From assembly GCA_964246985.1 (NCBI GenBank), contig CAXTSE010000002.1, forward strand, positions 124,001 to 188,000: DNA of 64,000 bases, given 5' to 3'. Shown one piece after another: positions 54,729 through 63,145 of this stretch. The number at the start of each line of letters is the position of its first letter. Position 1 is the stretch's first letter. This DNA comes from CAXTSE01 sp964246985. GTDB lineage: Bacteria; Actinomycetota; Actinomycetes; Actinomycetales; Microbacteriaceae. Made by a program: the position numbers and the translations under genes. The notes under the pieces are model-generated. The model saw only the letters and a list, made by a program, of their open reading frames with translations. It did no database searches and had not been told where the DNA came from.

Positions 54729-57467
54729 GTGTCCGTCAGCAAGAAGCTCGTCATCGTCGAGTCGCCCACCAAGGCGAAGACGATCGGCGCCTACCTGGGC
54801 GAGGGCTACGAAGTGCAGTCCTCGGTCGGACACATCCGCGACCTCATCGAGCCCAAGAATCTCCCGCCGGAGCTCAAGAAGGGCTCGCTCGGAAAGTTCT
54901 CCGTCGACGTCGAGAACGGCTTCGAGCCCTACTACGTCGTCTCCGACGCCAAGAAGAAGACTGTCGCCGACCTCAAGAAGGCGCTGAAGAACGCCGACGA
55001 GCTCTTCCTCGCAACTGATGAGGACCGCGAGGGCGAGGCCATCGCGTGGCACCTCCTGCAGGAGCTCAAGCCGAAGGTGCCCGTGCACCGCATGGTGTTC
55101 CACGAGATCACGAAGGACGCGATCCAGTACGCCATCGACAACACGCGGGAGATCGACACCGCCCTCGTCGACGCGCAGGAGACCCGCCGCATCCTCGACC
55201 GCCTCTACGGCTACGAGGTCTCGCCCGTCCTCTGGCGGAAGGTCGGCCCCGGACTCTCGGCCGGTCGCGTGCAGTCGGCCGCGACGCGGCTCGTGGTCGA
55301 GCGGGAGCGCGAGCGCCTCGCGTTCCGCACCGCCAGCTACTGGGATCTGATCGCCCAGCTCACGCCCGAGACCGCGAAGGACGGCTTCGAGTCGCGCCTC
55401 GTCCGGCTCGGCGGCAAGCGCATGGCGGCCGGCCGCGACTTCGACGACCTCGGTCAGCTCACGAGCGACGCGGTGTCGCTCGACGAGACCGCCGCCGAGG
55501 CTCTCGCCACCGCGCTGCGCGAGCCCGGCGTGCCGATCCTCGTGACCGGCGTCGACACCAAGCCCTACACGCGCCGTCCGGCTGCGCCCTTCACCACGTC
55601 CACGCTGCAGCAGGAGGCGGGCCGCAAGCTCCGCTTCTCGGCCCGGCAGACGATGAGCGTCGCGCAGTCGCTCTACGAGAACGGCTACATCACCTACATG
55701 CGCACCGACTCGCCGTCGCTGTCGCAGCAGGCGATCGACGCCGCGCGCTCGCAGGCGACCAAGCTCTACGGCGCCGAGACAGTGCCTGACAAGCCGCGCC
55801 TCTACACCGGCAAGAGCAAGAACGCGCAGGAGGCCCACGAGGCCATCCGTCCGTCCGGCGACACCTTCCGCACCCCCAGCGAGCTCTCGGGCGTGCTGCG
55901 CGGCAACGACTTCAAGCTGTACGACCTCATCTGGAAGCGCACCGTCGCCTCGCAGATGGCCGATGCCAAGGGCTCCACCGCCTCCATCACCATCGGCGCG
56001 ACCCCCGCGGGCGGATCGCTGGCCGAGTTCGTCGCCACCGGCACGATCATCACCTTCCGCGGCTTCATGCACGCCTACGAGGAGAGCCAGGACGAGGAGC
56101 GCACCGCTGAGAGCGCCGCGCCCGCCGACGCCAAGCTGCCGGTGCTCGTCGAGGGCCAGACGATCAGCCTCATCGAGGTGGAGGCCAAGAGTCACGAGAC
56201 CAGCCCGCCGCCGCGCTACACGGAGGCCAGCCTCGTCAAGACGCTGGAAGAGCTCGGGATCGGGCGCCCGTCCACCTACGCGGCGATCATCTCGACGATC
56301 GTCGACCGCGGCTACGTGACCCCTCGCGGCCAGTCGCTGGTGCCGAACTGGATCGCGTTCAGCGTCGTGCGCCTTCTCGAGGAGCACTTCTCCGATCTGG
56401 TCGAGTACGACTTCACCGCCTCGATGGAGGACGACCTCGACAGCATCGCCGGCGGCTCGGCCGACCGTGTCGACTGGCTGACGTCGTTCTACTTCGGCGG
56501 CGAGAAGCACCGTGGCCTCCGCACCGTCATCGACAACCTTGGCGAGATCGACGCGCGCGGCATCAACTCCGTCCGCATCGACGACGACATCACCCTGCGG
56601 ATCGGCAAGTACGGCCCGTACCTCGAGGTGCCTCCCGAGAACGAGGGCGACACCCCCCGCCGCGTGAACGTACCCGAGGAGCTCGCTCCCGACGAGCTGA
56701 CCTCGGCCAAGGCGCACGAGCTCATCGACGCCCCCGTCACCGGCGACCGCGTCCTCGGGCAGCATCCGGAGACGGGCAAGACCATCGTCGCCAAGGACGG
56801 CCGCTACGGTCCGTACGTCACCGAGCTCGAGCCCGAGCCCGAGGCACCTGCCGAGGAGCCCGCGGCGCAGCTGGTCGACGTCGCCACCGGCGAGGTCGTC
56901 GACGCGCCGAAGCCGAAGAAGAAGCCGGCTGCCAAGAAGGCCGCCGCTGTGAAGCCGCGCACCGCATCCCTGTTCAAGAGCATGGACCCGTCGACCGTCG
57001 ACCTCGCCACCGCGCTCAAGCTGCTCGACCTGCCGCGCATCGTCGGCCAGGACCCCGAGACCGGCGCCGACATCACAGCGCAGAACGGCCGGTACGGTCC
57101 GTACATCAAGAAGGGCACCGACAGCCGCTCGCTGACGGGCGAGGAGCAGATCTTCGAGATCGACCTGCCCGCCGCGCTCGCGATATTCGCCGAGCCCAAG
57201 TACGGTGCCGCGCGGGTGTCGAGCGCGCTGAAGGAGTTCGAGCCCGACCCGGTCAGCGGCAAGCCGATCCGGATCCGCGACGGACGATTCGGCGCGTACG
57301 TCACCGACAGCATCACCAACGTGACGATCCCGCGCGGCGAGCAGATCGAGGACATCGACTTCGAGCGTGCGGTGCAGATGCTGGCCGACAAGCGCGCGAA
57401 GGGACCTGCCAAGAAGCCGGCGGCCCGCAAGGCGCCCGTCAAGCGCAAGACTCCCGCGAAGAAGTAG
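54729..57467 (+). CDS. topA: DNA topoisomerase I
   Basis: This 912-residue type IA topoisomerase relaxes negative supercoils. It has the Toprim start KKLVIVESPTKAKTIGAYLG, ATDEDREGEAIAWHL, active-site Tyr323 in GYITYMRTDSPSLS, NAQEAHEAIRPSG and RYTEASLVKTLEELGIGRPSTYA in parts. After the core (about residue 590) come actinobacterial C-terminal repeats (GRYGPYV, NGRYGPYIK, DGRFGAYV) and a Lys/Ala/Pro tail that binds DNA. There are no zinc-finger cysteines, as in mycobacterial TopA. The GTG start has GAGGAG about 8 bases upstream. tmk follows 2 bases later. Confidence 0.97.
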   Translation: MSVSKKLVIVESPTKAKTIGAYLGEGYEVQSSVGHIRDLIEPKNLPPELKKGSLGKFSVDVENGFEPYYVVSDAKKKTVADLKKALKNADELFLATDEDREGEAIAWHLLQELKPKVPVHRMVFHEITKDAIQYAIDNTREIDTALVDAQETRRILDRLYGYEVSPVLWRKVGPGLSAGRVQSAATRLVVERERERLAFRTASYWDLIAQLTPETAKDGFESRLVRLGGKRMAAGRDFDDLGQLTSDAVSLDETAAEALATALREPGVPILVTGVDTKPYTRRPAAPFTTSTLQQEAGRKLRFSARQTMSVAQSLYENGYITYMRTDSPSLSQQAIDAARSQATKLYGAETVPDKPRLYTGKSKNAQEAHEAIRPSGDTFRTPSELSGVLRGNDFKLYDLIWKRTVASQMADAKGSTASITIGATPAGGSLAEFVATGTIITFRGFMHAYEESQDEERTAESAAPADAKLPVLVEGQTISLIEVEAKSHETSPPPRYTEASLVKTLEELGIGRPSTYAAIISTIVDRGYVTPRGQSLVPNWIAFSVVRLLEEHFSDLVEYDFTASMEDDLDSIAGGSADRVDWLTSFYFGGEKHRGLRTVIDNLGEIDARGINSVRIDDDITLRIGKYGPYLEVPPENEGDTPRRVNVPEELAPDELTSAKAHELIDAPVTGDRVLGQHPETGKTIVAKDGRYGPYVTELEPEPEAPAEEPAAQLVDVATGEVVDAPKPKKKPAAKKAAAVKPRTASLFKSMDPSTVDLATALKLLDLPRIVGQDPETGADITAQNGRYGPYIKKGTDSRSLTGEEQIFEIDLPAALAIFAEPKYGAARVSSALKEFEPDPVSGKPIRIRDGRFGAYVTDSITNVTIPRGEQIEDIDFERAVQMLADKRAKGPAKKPAARKAPVKRKTPAKK

Positions 57468-57469
57468 CG

Positions 57470-58090
57470 GTGGCGGGTCTCTTCCTCACCCTCGAGGGCG
57501 GCGACGGGTCGGGCAAGTCGACCCAGTCCGCCCTGCTCACCGAGTGGCTCGCCGCCGAGGGCCGCACGGTCGTGCACGCGCGCGAGCCCGGCGGCACCGA
57601 GCTCGGGCTCGAGCTGCGCGAGATCATCCTGCACCGGCGCGGCTATATCGCCCCGCGCGCGGAGGCGCTGCTCTACGCGGCAGATCGCGCCCACAACATC
57701 GCCACCGTGGTGCGCCCCGCGCTGGAGCGCGGCGAGATCGTCATCCAGGATCGCTACCTCGACTCCTCCGTCGCCTACCAGGGGGCCGGGCGGGTGCTCG
57801 ACCCCTCCGAGGTGCGCGGGGTGTCGCTGTGGGCGACTGACGGCCTGCTGCCCGACCTGACGGTGCTGCTCGACCTCGACGAAGCAGCGGGTCGCATCCG
57901 CGTCGACGAGTCGAGCACGCGGTACGACCGGCTCGAGGCGGAGGCCGACGACTTCCACGCCCGCGTCCGCGCCGGCTACCTGGCGCTCGCCTCGGCCGAG
58001 CCCGAGCGCTTCCTCGTGCTCGACGCGACGCTGCCGATCGACGAGCTGGCCGCGCGCATCCGCGACCGGGTGTCGGACCTGCTCGCCTAG
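57470..58090 (+). CDS. tmk: thymidylate kinase
   Basis: This 206-residue enzyme phosphorylates dTMP to dTDP. It shows P-loop LEGGDGSGKSTQS (residues 7-19), HAREPGGTELG, DRYLDSSVAYQGAGR and LIAD-region equivalents (LLDLDEAAGRI). It starts 2 bases after topA and is followed by holB, the conserved actinobacterial order. Confidence 0.96.
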   Translation: MAGLFLTLEGGDGSGKSTQSALLTEWLAAEGRTVVHAREPGGTELGLELREIILHRRGYIAPRAEALLYAADRAHNIATVVRPALERGEIVIQDRYLDSSVAYQGAGRVLDPSEVRGVSLWATDGLLPDLTVLLDLDEAAGRIRVDESSTRYDRLEAEADDFHARVRAGYLALASAEPERFLVLDATLPIDELAARIRDRVSDLLA

Positions 58091-58099
58091 GCTCACGGT

Positions 58100-59257
58100 A
58101 TGAGCTGGGACGACCTGACCGGCCAGGCCGACGCCATCGCGACGATGCGCGCCGCCGCTGCCGACAGCGGGCTGACCCATTCCTGGCTGATCACCGGGCC
58201 GCCGGGTTCCGGCCGCTCGATCCTCGCCTACGCGTTCGCCACAGCGTTGCTGTCGCGCCCCGGCACCGAGGACGCCACCGAGGCGCAGGTCGCGGCGCGC
58301 ACCCACCCCGACCTCGGCGTGCTCAGCACCGACCGCGTCCTGATCTCGATCGAGGAGGTGCGGCAGCTGGTCTCGTCGAGCCAGTTCTCGCCGTCGGTCG
58401 GGCGCTACCGCGTCATGATCATCGAGGACGCCGACCGCATGACCGAGCGCACCTCGAACGTGCTGCTCAAGGCGCTCGAGGAGCCGCCGCCGCGCACGAT
58501 CTGGATCCTCTGCGCTCCCAGCGAGGCCGACCTGATCCCGACGATCCGGTCGCGCGTGCGCACCGTCCGACTCCGCATGCCCGACGTCGACGAGGTGGCG
58601 CAGCTCATCTCGCGCCGCGACGGGGTCAGCCTCCCCGAGGCGACGCGGGCGGCCCGCGAGGCGCAGTCCCACATCGGCATGGCGCACCGGCTGGCGACCA
58701 ACGAGCAGGCGCGCGACCGACGCAAGCGCACGCTGGAGCTGGCCCTCGGCATCCGCAGCGTCCAGGGGGCTGTGCTCGCCGCGGCCGAGCTGCTGCAGGT
58801 CGCCTCCGACGACGCGTCGTCGATCACCGAGGAACGCGACTCGGTCGAGCGCGCCAGCGCGCTGCGCTCGCTCGGCATCGAGCCCGGCGGCACCGTCCCT
58901 CCCGGCCTCCGGTCGCAGCTGCGCGCCCTCGACGACGACCAGAAGCGCCGCGCCACCCGCAGCCTGCGCGACGGCATCGACCGGATTCTCGTCGACCTGC
59001 TGTCGCTCTACCGCGACGTGCTGCTGCTGCAGCTCGAGGTCGACCTCGAGCCGGTCAACCTCGCGATCTACGCCGAGCTGAGCGCGGCGGCCGTCGCGAC
59101 CACGCCCGCGCGCACCCTCGAGACCCTCGATGCGATCGCTCAGGCCCGCCAGCGCATCGAGGGCAACGTCGCACCCGCGCTCGTCCTCGAGGCGATGCTG
59201 GTGACGGCGATTCGCGAGCCCGAGCACGAGCGCGCCGCCCGCGACGGACGGTACTGA
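58100..59257 (+). CDS. holB: DNA polymerase III delta prime subunit
   Basis: This 385-residue clamp-loader subunit begins WDDLTGQADAIATMRAAA, then THSWLITGPPGSGRSILAYAFA, where the P-loop Lys is replaced by Arg as expected of the non-ATPase delta prime. Further motifs are RVMIIEDADRMTERTSNVLLKALEEPPPRT in parts and VRTVRLRMPD. It acts with DnaX and HolA to load the sliding clamp. Its TGA overlaps the next ATG. Confidence 0.95.
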   Translation: MSWDDLTGQADAIATMRAAAADSGLTHSWLITGPPGSGRSILAYAFATALLSRPGTEDATEAQVAARTHPDLGVLSTDRVLISIEEVRQLVSSSQFSPSVGRYRVMIIEDADRMTERTSNVLLKALEEPPPRTIWILCAPSEADLIPTIRSRVRTVRLRMPDVDEVAQLISRRDGVSLPEATRAAREAQSHIGMAHRLATNEQARDRRKRTLELALGIRSVQGAVLAAAELLQVASDDASSITEERDSVERASALRSLGIEPGGTVPPGLRSQLRALDDDQKRRATRSLRDGIDRILVDLLSLYRDVLLLQLEVDLEPVNLAIYAELSAAAVATTPARTLETLDAIAQARQRIEGNVAPALVLEAMLVTAIREPEHERAARDGRY

Positions 59258-60798
59258 TGCGCGCTCCTGGCCGCGCAGCCTTGGCGGCCACCGCTCTGGC
59301 CGTCGCCCTCGCGCTGACGCTCACCGGGTGCATCTCGTGGTTCCTTCCCCCGGATGCGCGCACGACCTCGACGCCGGCGCCGTCCGACGTGTCCGCCGAG
59401 CTGCAGCCGTTCTACTCGCAGGTGCTGCGCTGGTCGTCGTGCGGCGAGGGAATGCAGTGCACCACCGCGGCCGCGCCGATGAACTGGGCGGATCCCGCCG
59501 CCGCCACGATCGACCTGGCCCTCGTGCGCCAGCCCGCGACCGGCGGCGCGAGTCGGGGGTCGCTGCTGGTGAACCCCGGGGGCCCCGGCGGCTCGGGCTA
59601 CGACTTCATCCTCGACAGCGTCGACTACGCCACCAGCGAGCGTCTGCAGCGGGACTTCGACATCGTCGGATTCGACCCGCGCGGGGTCGGCAGGTCGTCG
59701 GCGGTGTCCTGCTACGACGACCCCGCGGTGCTCGACGCCTTCAACTACGGCATCACACCCGGCGTCGTCGGCAGCGACGAGTGGATCGCGGCGTCGGCGC
59801 AGGCGTACCGCGACTTCGGAGCGAGCTGTCTCGAGAACACCGGGCCGCTGCTGCAGTACGTCGACACGGTCAGCGCCGCCCGCGACCTCGACCTCCTGAG
59901 GTCGGTGCTCGGCGACACCAAGCTCAACTTCCTCGGGTTCTCGTACGGCACCTTCCTCGGTGCGACCTACGCCGACCTCTATCCCGAGAACACCGGCCGC
60001 CTCGTGCTCGACGGAGCCCTCGACCCGGCGACGAGCGACTACGACGTCACCCGCACCCAGGCATCCGGGTTCGAGAGCGCGTTCCGCGCCTATCTCGCCG
60101 ACTGCATCGGGCGGGACGACTGCCCGTTCACGGGCACCGTCGATGAGGCGGAGGCGCAGACCGCGGCCCTGCTCGATCGTCTCGCCGCGCAGCCGATCCC
60201 CGCGGCCGACGGACGGGCGCTGGGCGCCAATGCGATGTTCTTCGCGATCATCCTTCCGCTCTACAACCAGAGCAACTGGCCATATCTCGATCAGCTCTTC
60301 GCCGACGTCGAGCAGGGCGGCACCGACACGGCGTTCCTGCTGGCCGATAGCTACTTCGAGCGCAACGCCGACGGCTCGTACGCGTCGAACAGCACGGAGG
60401 CGCTCGTCGCCGTCAACTGCCTCGACTACACGAGCGACGACGACGTGGCGACGATGCGGCAGCAGGCCGAGGAGCTCGCGGCTCTCGCCCCGGTCTTCGG
60501 CCCGCGCATGGCCTACGGCGGGGTCGGATGCGCCAACTGGCCCTTCCCCTCGACCCGTGAGCGGGTCGCGATCTCCGCCGAGGGCTCGACCGACATCCTC
60601 GTGGTCGGGACGACGAACGACCCCGCGACGCCGTACGTGTGGGCCCAGGCGCTGGCGGCCGAGCTGCAGAACGGCCATCTCATCACCTACACGGGCGAGG
60701 GCCACACCGCGTACAACAAGTCGAACGACTGCGTGCTCGAGGCCGTCGACGACTACTTCCTCGACGGGACCGTCCCCGCCGAAGACCCCCAGTGCTGA
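59257..60798 (+). CDS. secreted alpha/beta-hydrolase (tripeptidyl aminopeptidase-like)
   Basis: This 513-residue lipoprotein (signal ending LTLTGC, Cys about residue 25) is an alpha/beta-hydrolase of the Streptomyces tripeptidyl aminopeptidase / SCO7095 type: oxyanion region LLVNPGGPGGSGYDF, FDIVGFDPRGVGRSS, nucleophile Ser in NFLGFSYGTFLG, Asp in TTNDPATPYVW and His in GEGHTAYN. It likely trims peptides outside the cell. It overlaps holB by one base (TGATG), a conserved neighbour in actinobacteria. Confidence 0.92.
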   Translation: MRAPGRAALAATALAVALALTLTGCISWFLPPDARTTSTPAPSDVSAELQPFYSQVLRWSSCGEGMQCTTAAAPMNWADPAAATIDLALVRQPATGGASRGSLLVNPGGPGGSGYDFILDSVDYATSERLQRDFDIVGFDPRGVGRSSAVSCYDDPAVLDAFNYGITPGVVGSDEWIAASAQAYRDFGASCLENTGPLLQYVDTVSAARDLDLLRSVLGDTKLNFLGFSYGTFLGATYADLYPENTGRLVLDGALDPATSDYDVTRTQASGFESAFRAYLADCIGRDDCPFTGTVDEAEAQTAALLDRLAAQPIPAADGRALGANAMFFAIILPLYNQSNWPYLDQLFADVEQGGTDTAFLLADSYFERNADGSYASNSTEALVAVNCLDYTSDDDVATMRQQAEELAALAPVFGPRMAYGGVGCANWPFPSTRERVAISAEGSTDILVVGTTNDPATPYVWAQALAAELQNGHLITYTGEGHTAYNKSNDCVLEAVDDYFLDGTVPAEDPQC

Positions 60799-60807
60799 CC
60801 CGTCCGT

Positions 60808-60827
60808 CGGTGGAGCCTGTCGAGACC
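60808..60827. repeat. full-length arm of GAGCCTGTCG repeat
   Basis: CGGTGGAGCCTGTCGAGACC, directly after the hydrolase stop, matches 19 of 20 bases of the arm at 27399. No complementary arm follows, so it is a half element. Confidence 0.65.
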
Positions 60828-60846
60828 CACCCTGGCACACTTCCGT

Positions 60847-60869
60847 GTGCAAACTTGCACCCTGTGCAA
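60847..60869. promoter_or_regulatory. TetR operator and promoter region
   Basis: GTGCAA-AC-TTGCAC (60847-60860) is a perfect inverted repeat followed by another GTGCAA half-site at 60864-60869. An AATAGA -10-like element (60871-60876) ends 3 bases before the GTG start, so the message is short-leadered or leaderless and self-repression is likely. Confidence 0.6.
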
Positions 60870-60879
60870 CAATAGACCC

Positions 60880-61521
60880 GTGACCGACACCCCCACGGCC
60901 GCCGCCCCCGGCCTGCGCGAGCGCAAGCGCCGTGCGACCCGCCGCGCGATCCTCGTCGCCGCGATCGAGGTGGTGCGCGAGCGGGGTTTCGAGGCGGCCA
61001 CGATCGACGAGATCAGCCGGATCGCCGACGTGTCCCCCCGCACCTTCTTCAACTACTTCTCCTCGAAGGAGGAGGCGATCGTCGGTGACGGCCCGTCCCT
61101 CCCCGACGACGACGTCCTCGACGCGTTCGTCGCGGCGCGCGGGCCGGTGCTCACCGACCTGATCGAGATCTTCGCGGCGAGCGTCTCGCTGGCGGTCAAC
61201 GACCAGGAGCTGATCCTGCTGCGCCGGTCGATCATGAAGGACAACTCCGAGATGTCGGCGCGCCGATTCGCGCGGCTTCACGAGTTCGAGCACGACGTCA
61301 TGAGCCTGATCGAGCGTCGCCTGGAGGCCGAGGACCCCGACGGCGACGGGGTCGAGCGTCATCAGCGCGCCCGCCTCTACGGGCTGGTGTCCATCGCGGC
61401 CATGCGCACCGGCTGGCTGTCATGGATCGACGCCGGCGACACGGGCGACGCCCTCGTGGAGTACATGCGCACCTCGTTCGCGCAGCTGACCGAGCTCGGC
61501 ACGGCCGCCGCCCCACGGTGA
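60880..61521 (+). CDS. TetR-family regulator
   Basis: This 213-residue protein has an N-terminal TetR helix-turn-helix (RKRRATRRAILVAAIEVVRE, FEAATIDEISRIADVSPRTFFNYFSSKEE in parts) and an all-alpha C-terminal sensor similar to TetR/AcrR regulators with a DUF-type MftR-like C domain. No exporter or enzyme gene is adjacent for it to control, so its target may be elsewhere. The GTG at 60880 is favoured; a frame from 60847 would run through the operator. Confidence 0.9.
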   Translation: MTDTPTAAAPGLRERKRRATRRAILVAAIEVVRERGFEAATIDEISRIADVSPRTFFNYFSSKEEAIVGDGPSLPDDDVLDAFVAARGPVLTDLIEIFAASVSLAVNDQELILLRRSIMKDNSEMSARRFARLHEFEHDVMSLIERRLEAEDPDGDGVERHQRARLYGLVSIAAMRTGWLSWIDAGDTGDALVEYMRTSFAQLTELGTAAAPR

Positions 61522-61596
61522 CGGCTCCTGTACCGACACCGCCCCTCCGCACGATCGGTTATGCTCGTGTGTCGGACCGGGAGCGATCCCGTCCCC

Positions 61597-61672
61597 GCCG
61601 CCTTAGCTCAGTTGGTAGAGCGATTCACTCGTAATGAATAGGTCGTCAGTTCGATTCTGACAGGTGGCTCCA
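61597..61672 (+). tRNA. tRNA-Thr (CGT)
   Basis: The 76-nt sequence folds as a tRNA: acceptor GCCGCCT/AGGTGGC, D arm GCTCAGTTGGTAGAGC, anticodon loop CTCGTAA (anticodon CGT), T arm GTCAGTTCGATTCTGAC and an encoded CCA. It is alone after the TetR gene. Confidence 0.95.
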
Positions 61673-61727
61673 TATCCGGACCTGTGCTCGGCAGAGCGCA
61701 CAGCGCCGCCGCCACGTCGCGGCTCGA

Positions 61728-61806
61728 GTGTTCGCAATTCAGGTGACGCGCCGGGATGGGACCCGTTGCGGCCCCGTTCCGGCGGCCGAACCTGAGTTGC
61801 GAACAC
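61728..61806. repeat. 79-bp inverted repeat with GCAACTCAG core
   Basis: GTGTTCGCAATTCAGG (61728-61743) pairs at 15 of 16 bases with CCTGAGTTGCGAACAC (61791-61806), enclosing a 47-base GC-rich loop. The right arm shares GCAACTCAG (reverse) with arm A of the repeat at 16517. It is probably a dispersed intergenic element. Confidence 0.75.
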
Positions 61807-61875
61807 CCGCCGCCGCCCGACAGCTGCCGCCGGATGCCCGCCCGCCGAGCGCCCGCCGGGCCTCGCGCAGCGGCG

Positions 61876-62049
61876 TCAGTACGTGCCCGGCGAGAGCATC
61901 GCCACGAGCGTCACCGCTCCGGCGAGGAACCCGCACACCCCGCCCACCACGGCCGGCAGATAGTCCCCGATGGTGCGTGCACTCCGTACCCCGATCGCCG
62001 CCCTGGCAGAGGTGGTGAATCCAGCGAAGTGGTGATTGATGACGGTCAT
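61876..62049 (-). CDS. small hypothetical membrane protein
   Basis: A possible 57-residue protein starting MTVINHHFAGFTTSARAAIG and ending in a single hydrophobic helix (DYLPAVVGGVCGFLAGAVTLVAML). GGGGGG lies about 4 bases before the ATG at 62049. I do not recognise it. The reading frame continues open upstream to 62169 without a better start. The following 62050-62317 stretch shows no gene or RNA that I can support. Confidence 0.4.
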   Translation of the reverse strand: MTVINHHFAGFTTSARAAIGVRSARTIGDYLPAVVGGVCGFLAGAVTLVAMLSPGTY

Positions 62050-62317
62050 GTCGCCCCCCAGCGATATGTGGTGAGGGCGGCATCCGCAGTGGGTCGTGAT
62101 CCCTGCGACCCGGATCGTCGCCCTCGGTTGCCGATGAGCATGCACCTCCCGTGCCGCACTCGCAACCAAGATGAGAGCTTTCTCACCTGGCCCTCCTGCG
62201 ACAGGACCGGTCGTCTACCCCGGAACAGGGAGTGTCCCCCGCGCCACGCACGGGCGTAGCGTTCGAGGCACGACCACCGGGGGGGAGGTCGTGACGACGC
62301 GTGCTGGGGGGCTCGAC

Positions 62318-63109
62318 GTGAAGCGGACGCTGGTTCTCGGCACCGTCATCGCCACGGGCGCCATGCTCGTCATGCCGTTCCTCGGGGGAGCGGGCCCGTC
62401 GCCGATGGCCGCGGCCAGCGATCGCAACGTCACCACATCGGTGCGCATCGCATCCGTCGTCGCCGATGTGGCCGATCGCACCCCGTCGGCCATGGCCGTC
62501 GCGGTCGCCGACGCCATCGCCACCCGGAAGAGCAGCTACACGATCACCGCACCGCCGCCTCCGCCGCCCGCGCCCCGCTCGGGCAGCGCGTCCGCGCGCG
62601 CCGCTATCAGCCCCGGCGGAGGATGCCCGACCGGTGTCGGGGGCGCCGTCAACGGAGCACCCGGAGCGGTCTCCGGCGGGGGAGTCGCCGGCACCACGAG
62701 CGGCGACCTGGCCGCCTTCGCGGTCGCGTACAACAACATCCGTGTCAGCAACTGCCTGACCCCGATCCCGCTCGGCAACATCCGCTACGACGCCTGCATG
62801 GAGCAGCGCCTGTTCTGGATGGCCGAGGACCCGAGCACCAGCCCGGCGAGCGCCTGGGGCCACATGGGCTCGCAGCGCAGCGACGGAGTCCCGTCGGTCG
62901 GATGCGACGGCAACCTCGCCGGCGGCATGAACAACTCCGGGACGACGGTGGCGATCAAGTGGTGGGACTCGGTCTCGCACCGCACCTCGCTGTACAAGCC
63001 GGGGGCCAGCACGGCCGGCGCATGCATCTACTTCGCGATGACGCACGGCGGCGTGCCCGACGAGCCTTACGCGTTCACGCGCGCGGCCGCCCGCTGGGGT
63101 TCCTGCTGA
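62318..63109 (+). CDS. secreted CAP-domain-like protein
   Basis: This protein of about 263 residues has a signal peptide (VKRTLVLGTVIATGAMLVMP), a low-complexity Pro/Ser/Gly region (TAPPPPPPAPRSGSASAR) and a C-terminal domain with LAAFAVAYNNIRVSNCLTPI, ACMEQRLFWMAEDP, IKWWDSVSHRTSLY and CIYFAMTHGG, which follows the CAP/SCP (cysteine-rich secretory) pattern with paired cysteines. CAP proteins are exported and of varied or unknown role. GTG at 62318 has GGGGGG upstream; a GTG at 62291 with GGAGG close by is an alternative. Confidence 0.7.
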   Translation: MKRTLVLGTVIATGAMLVMPFLGGAGPSPMAAASDRNVTTSVRIASVVADVADRTPSAMAVAVADAIATRKSSYTITAPPPPPPAPRSGSASARAAISPGGGCPTGVGGAVNGAPGAVSGGGVAGTTSGDLAAFAVAYNNIRVSNCLTPIPLGNIRYDACMEQRLFWMAEDPSTSPASAWGHMGSQRSDGVPSVGCDGNLAGGMNNSGTTVAIKWWDSVSHRTSLYKPGASTAGACIYFAMTHGGVPDEPYAFTRAAARWGSC

Positions 63110-63145
63110 CCGTTCGACCCTGCGGCATCGCAATAGGCTGAGGGC

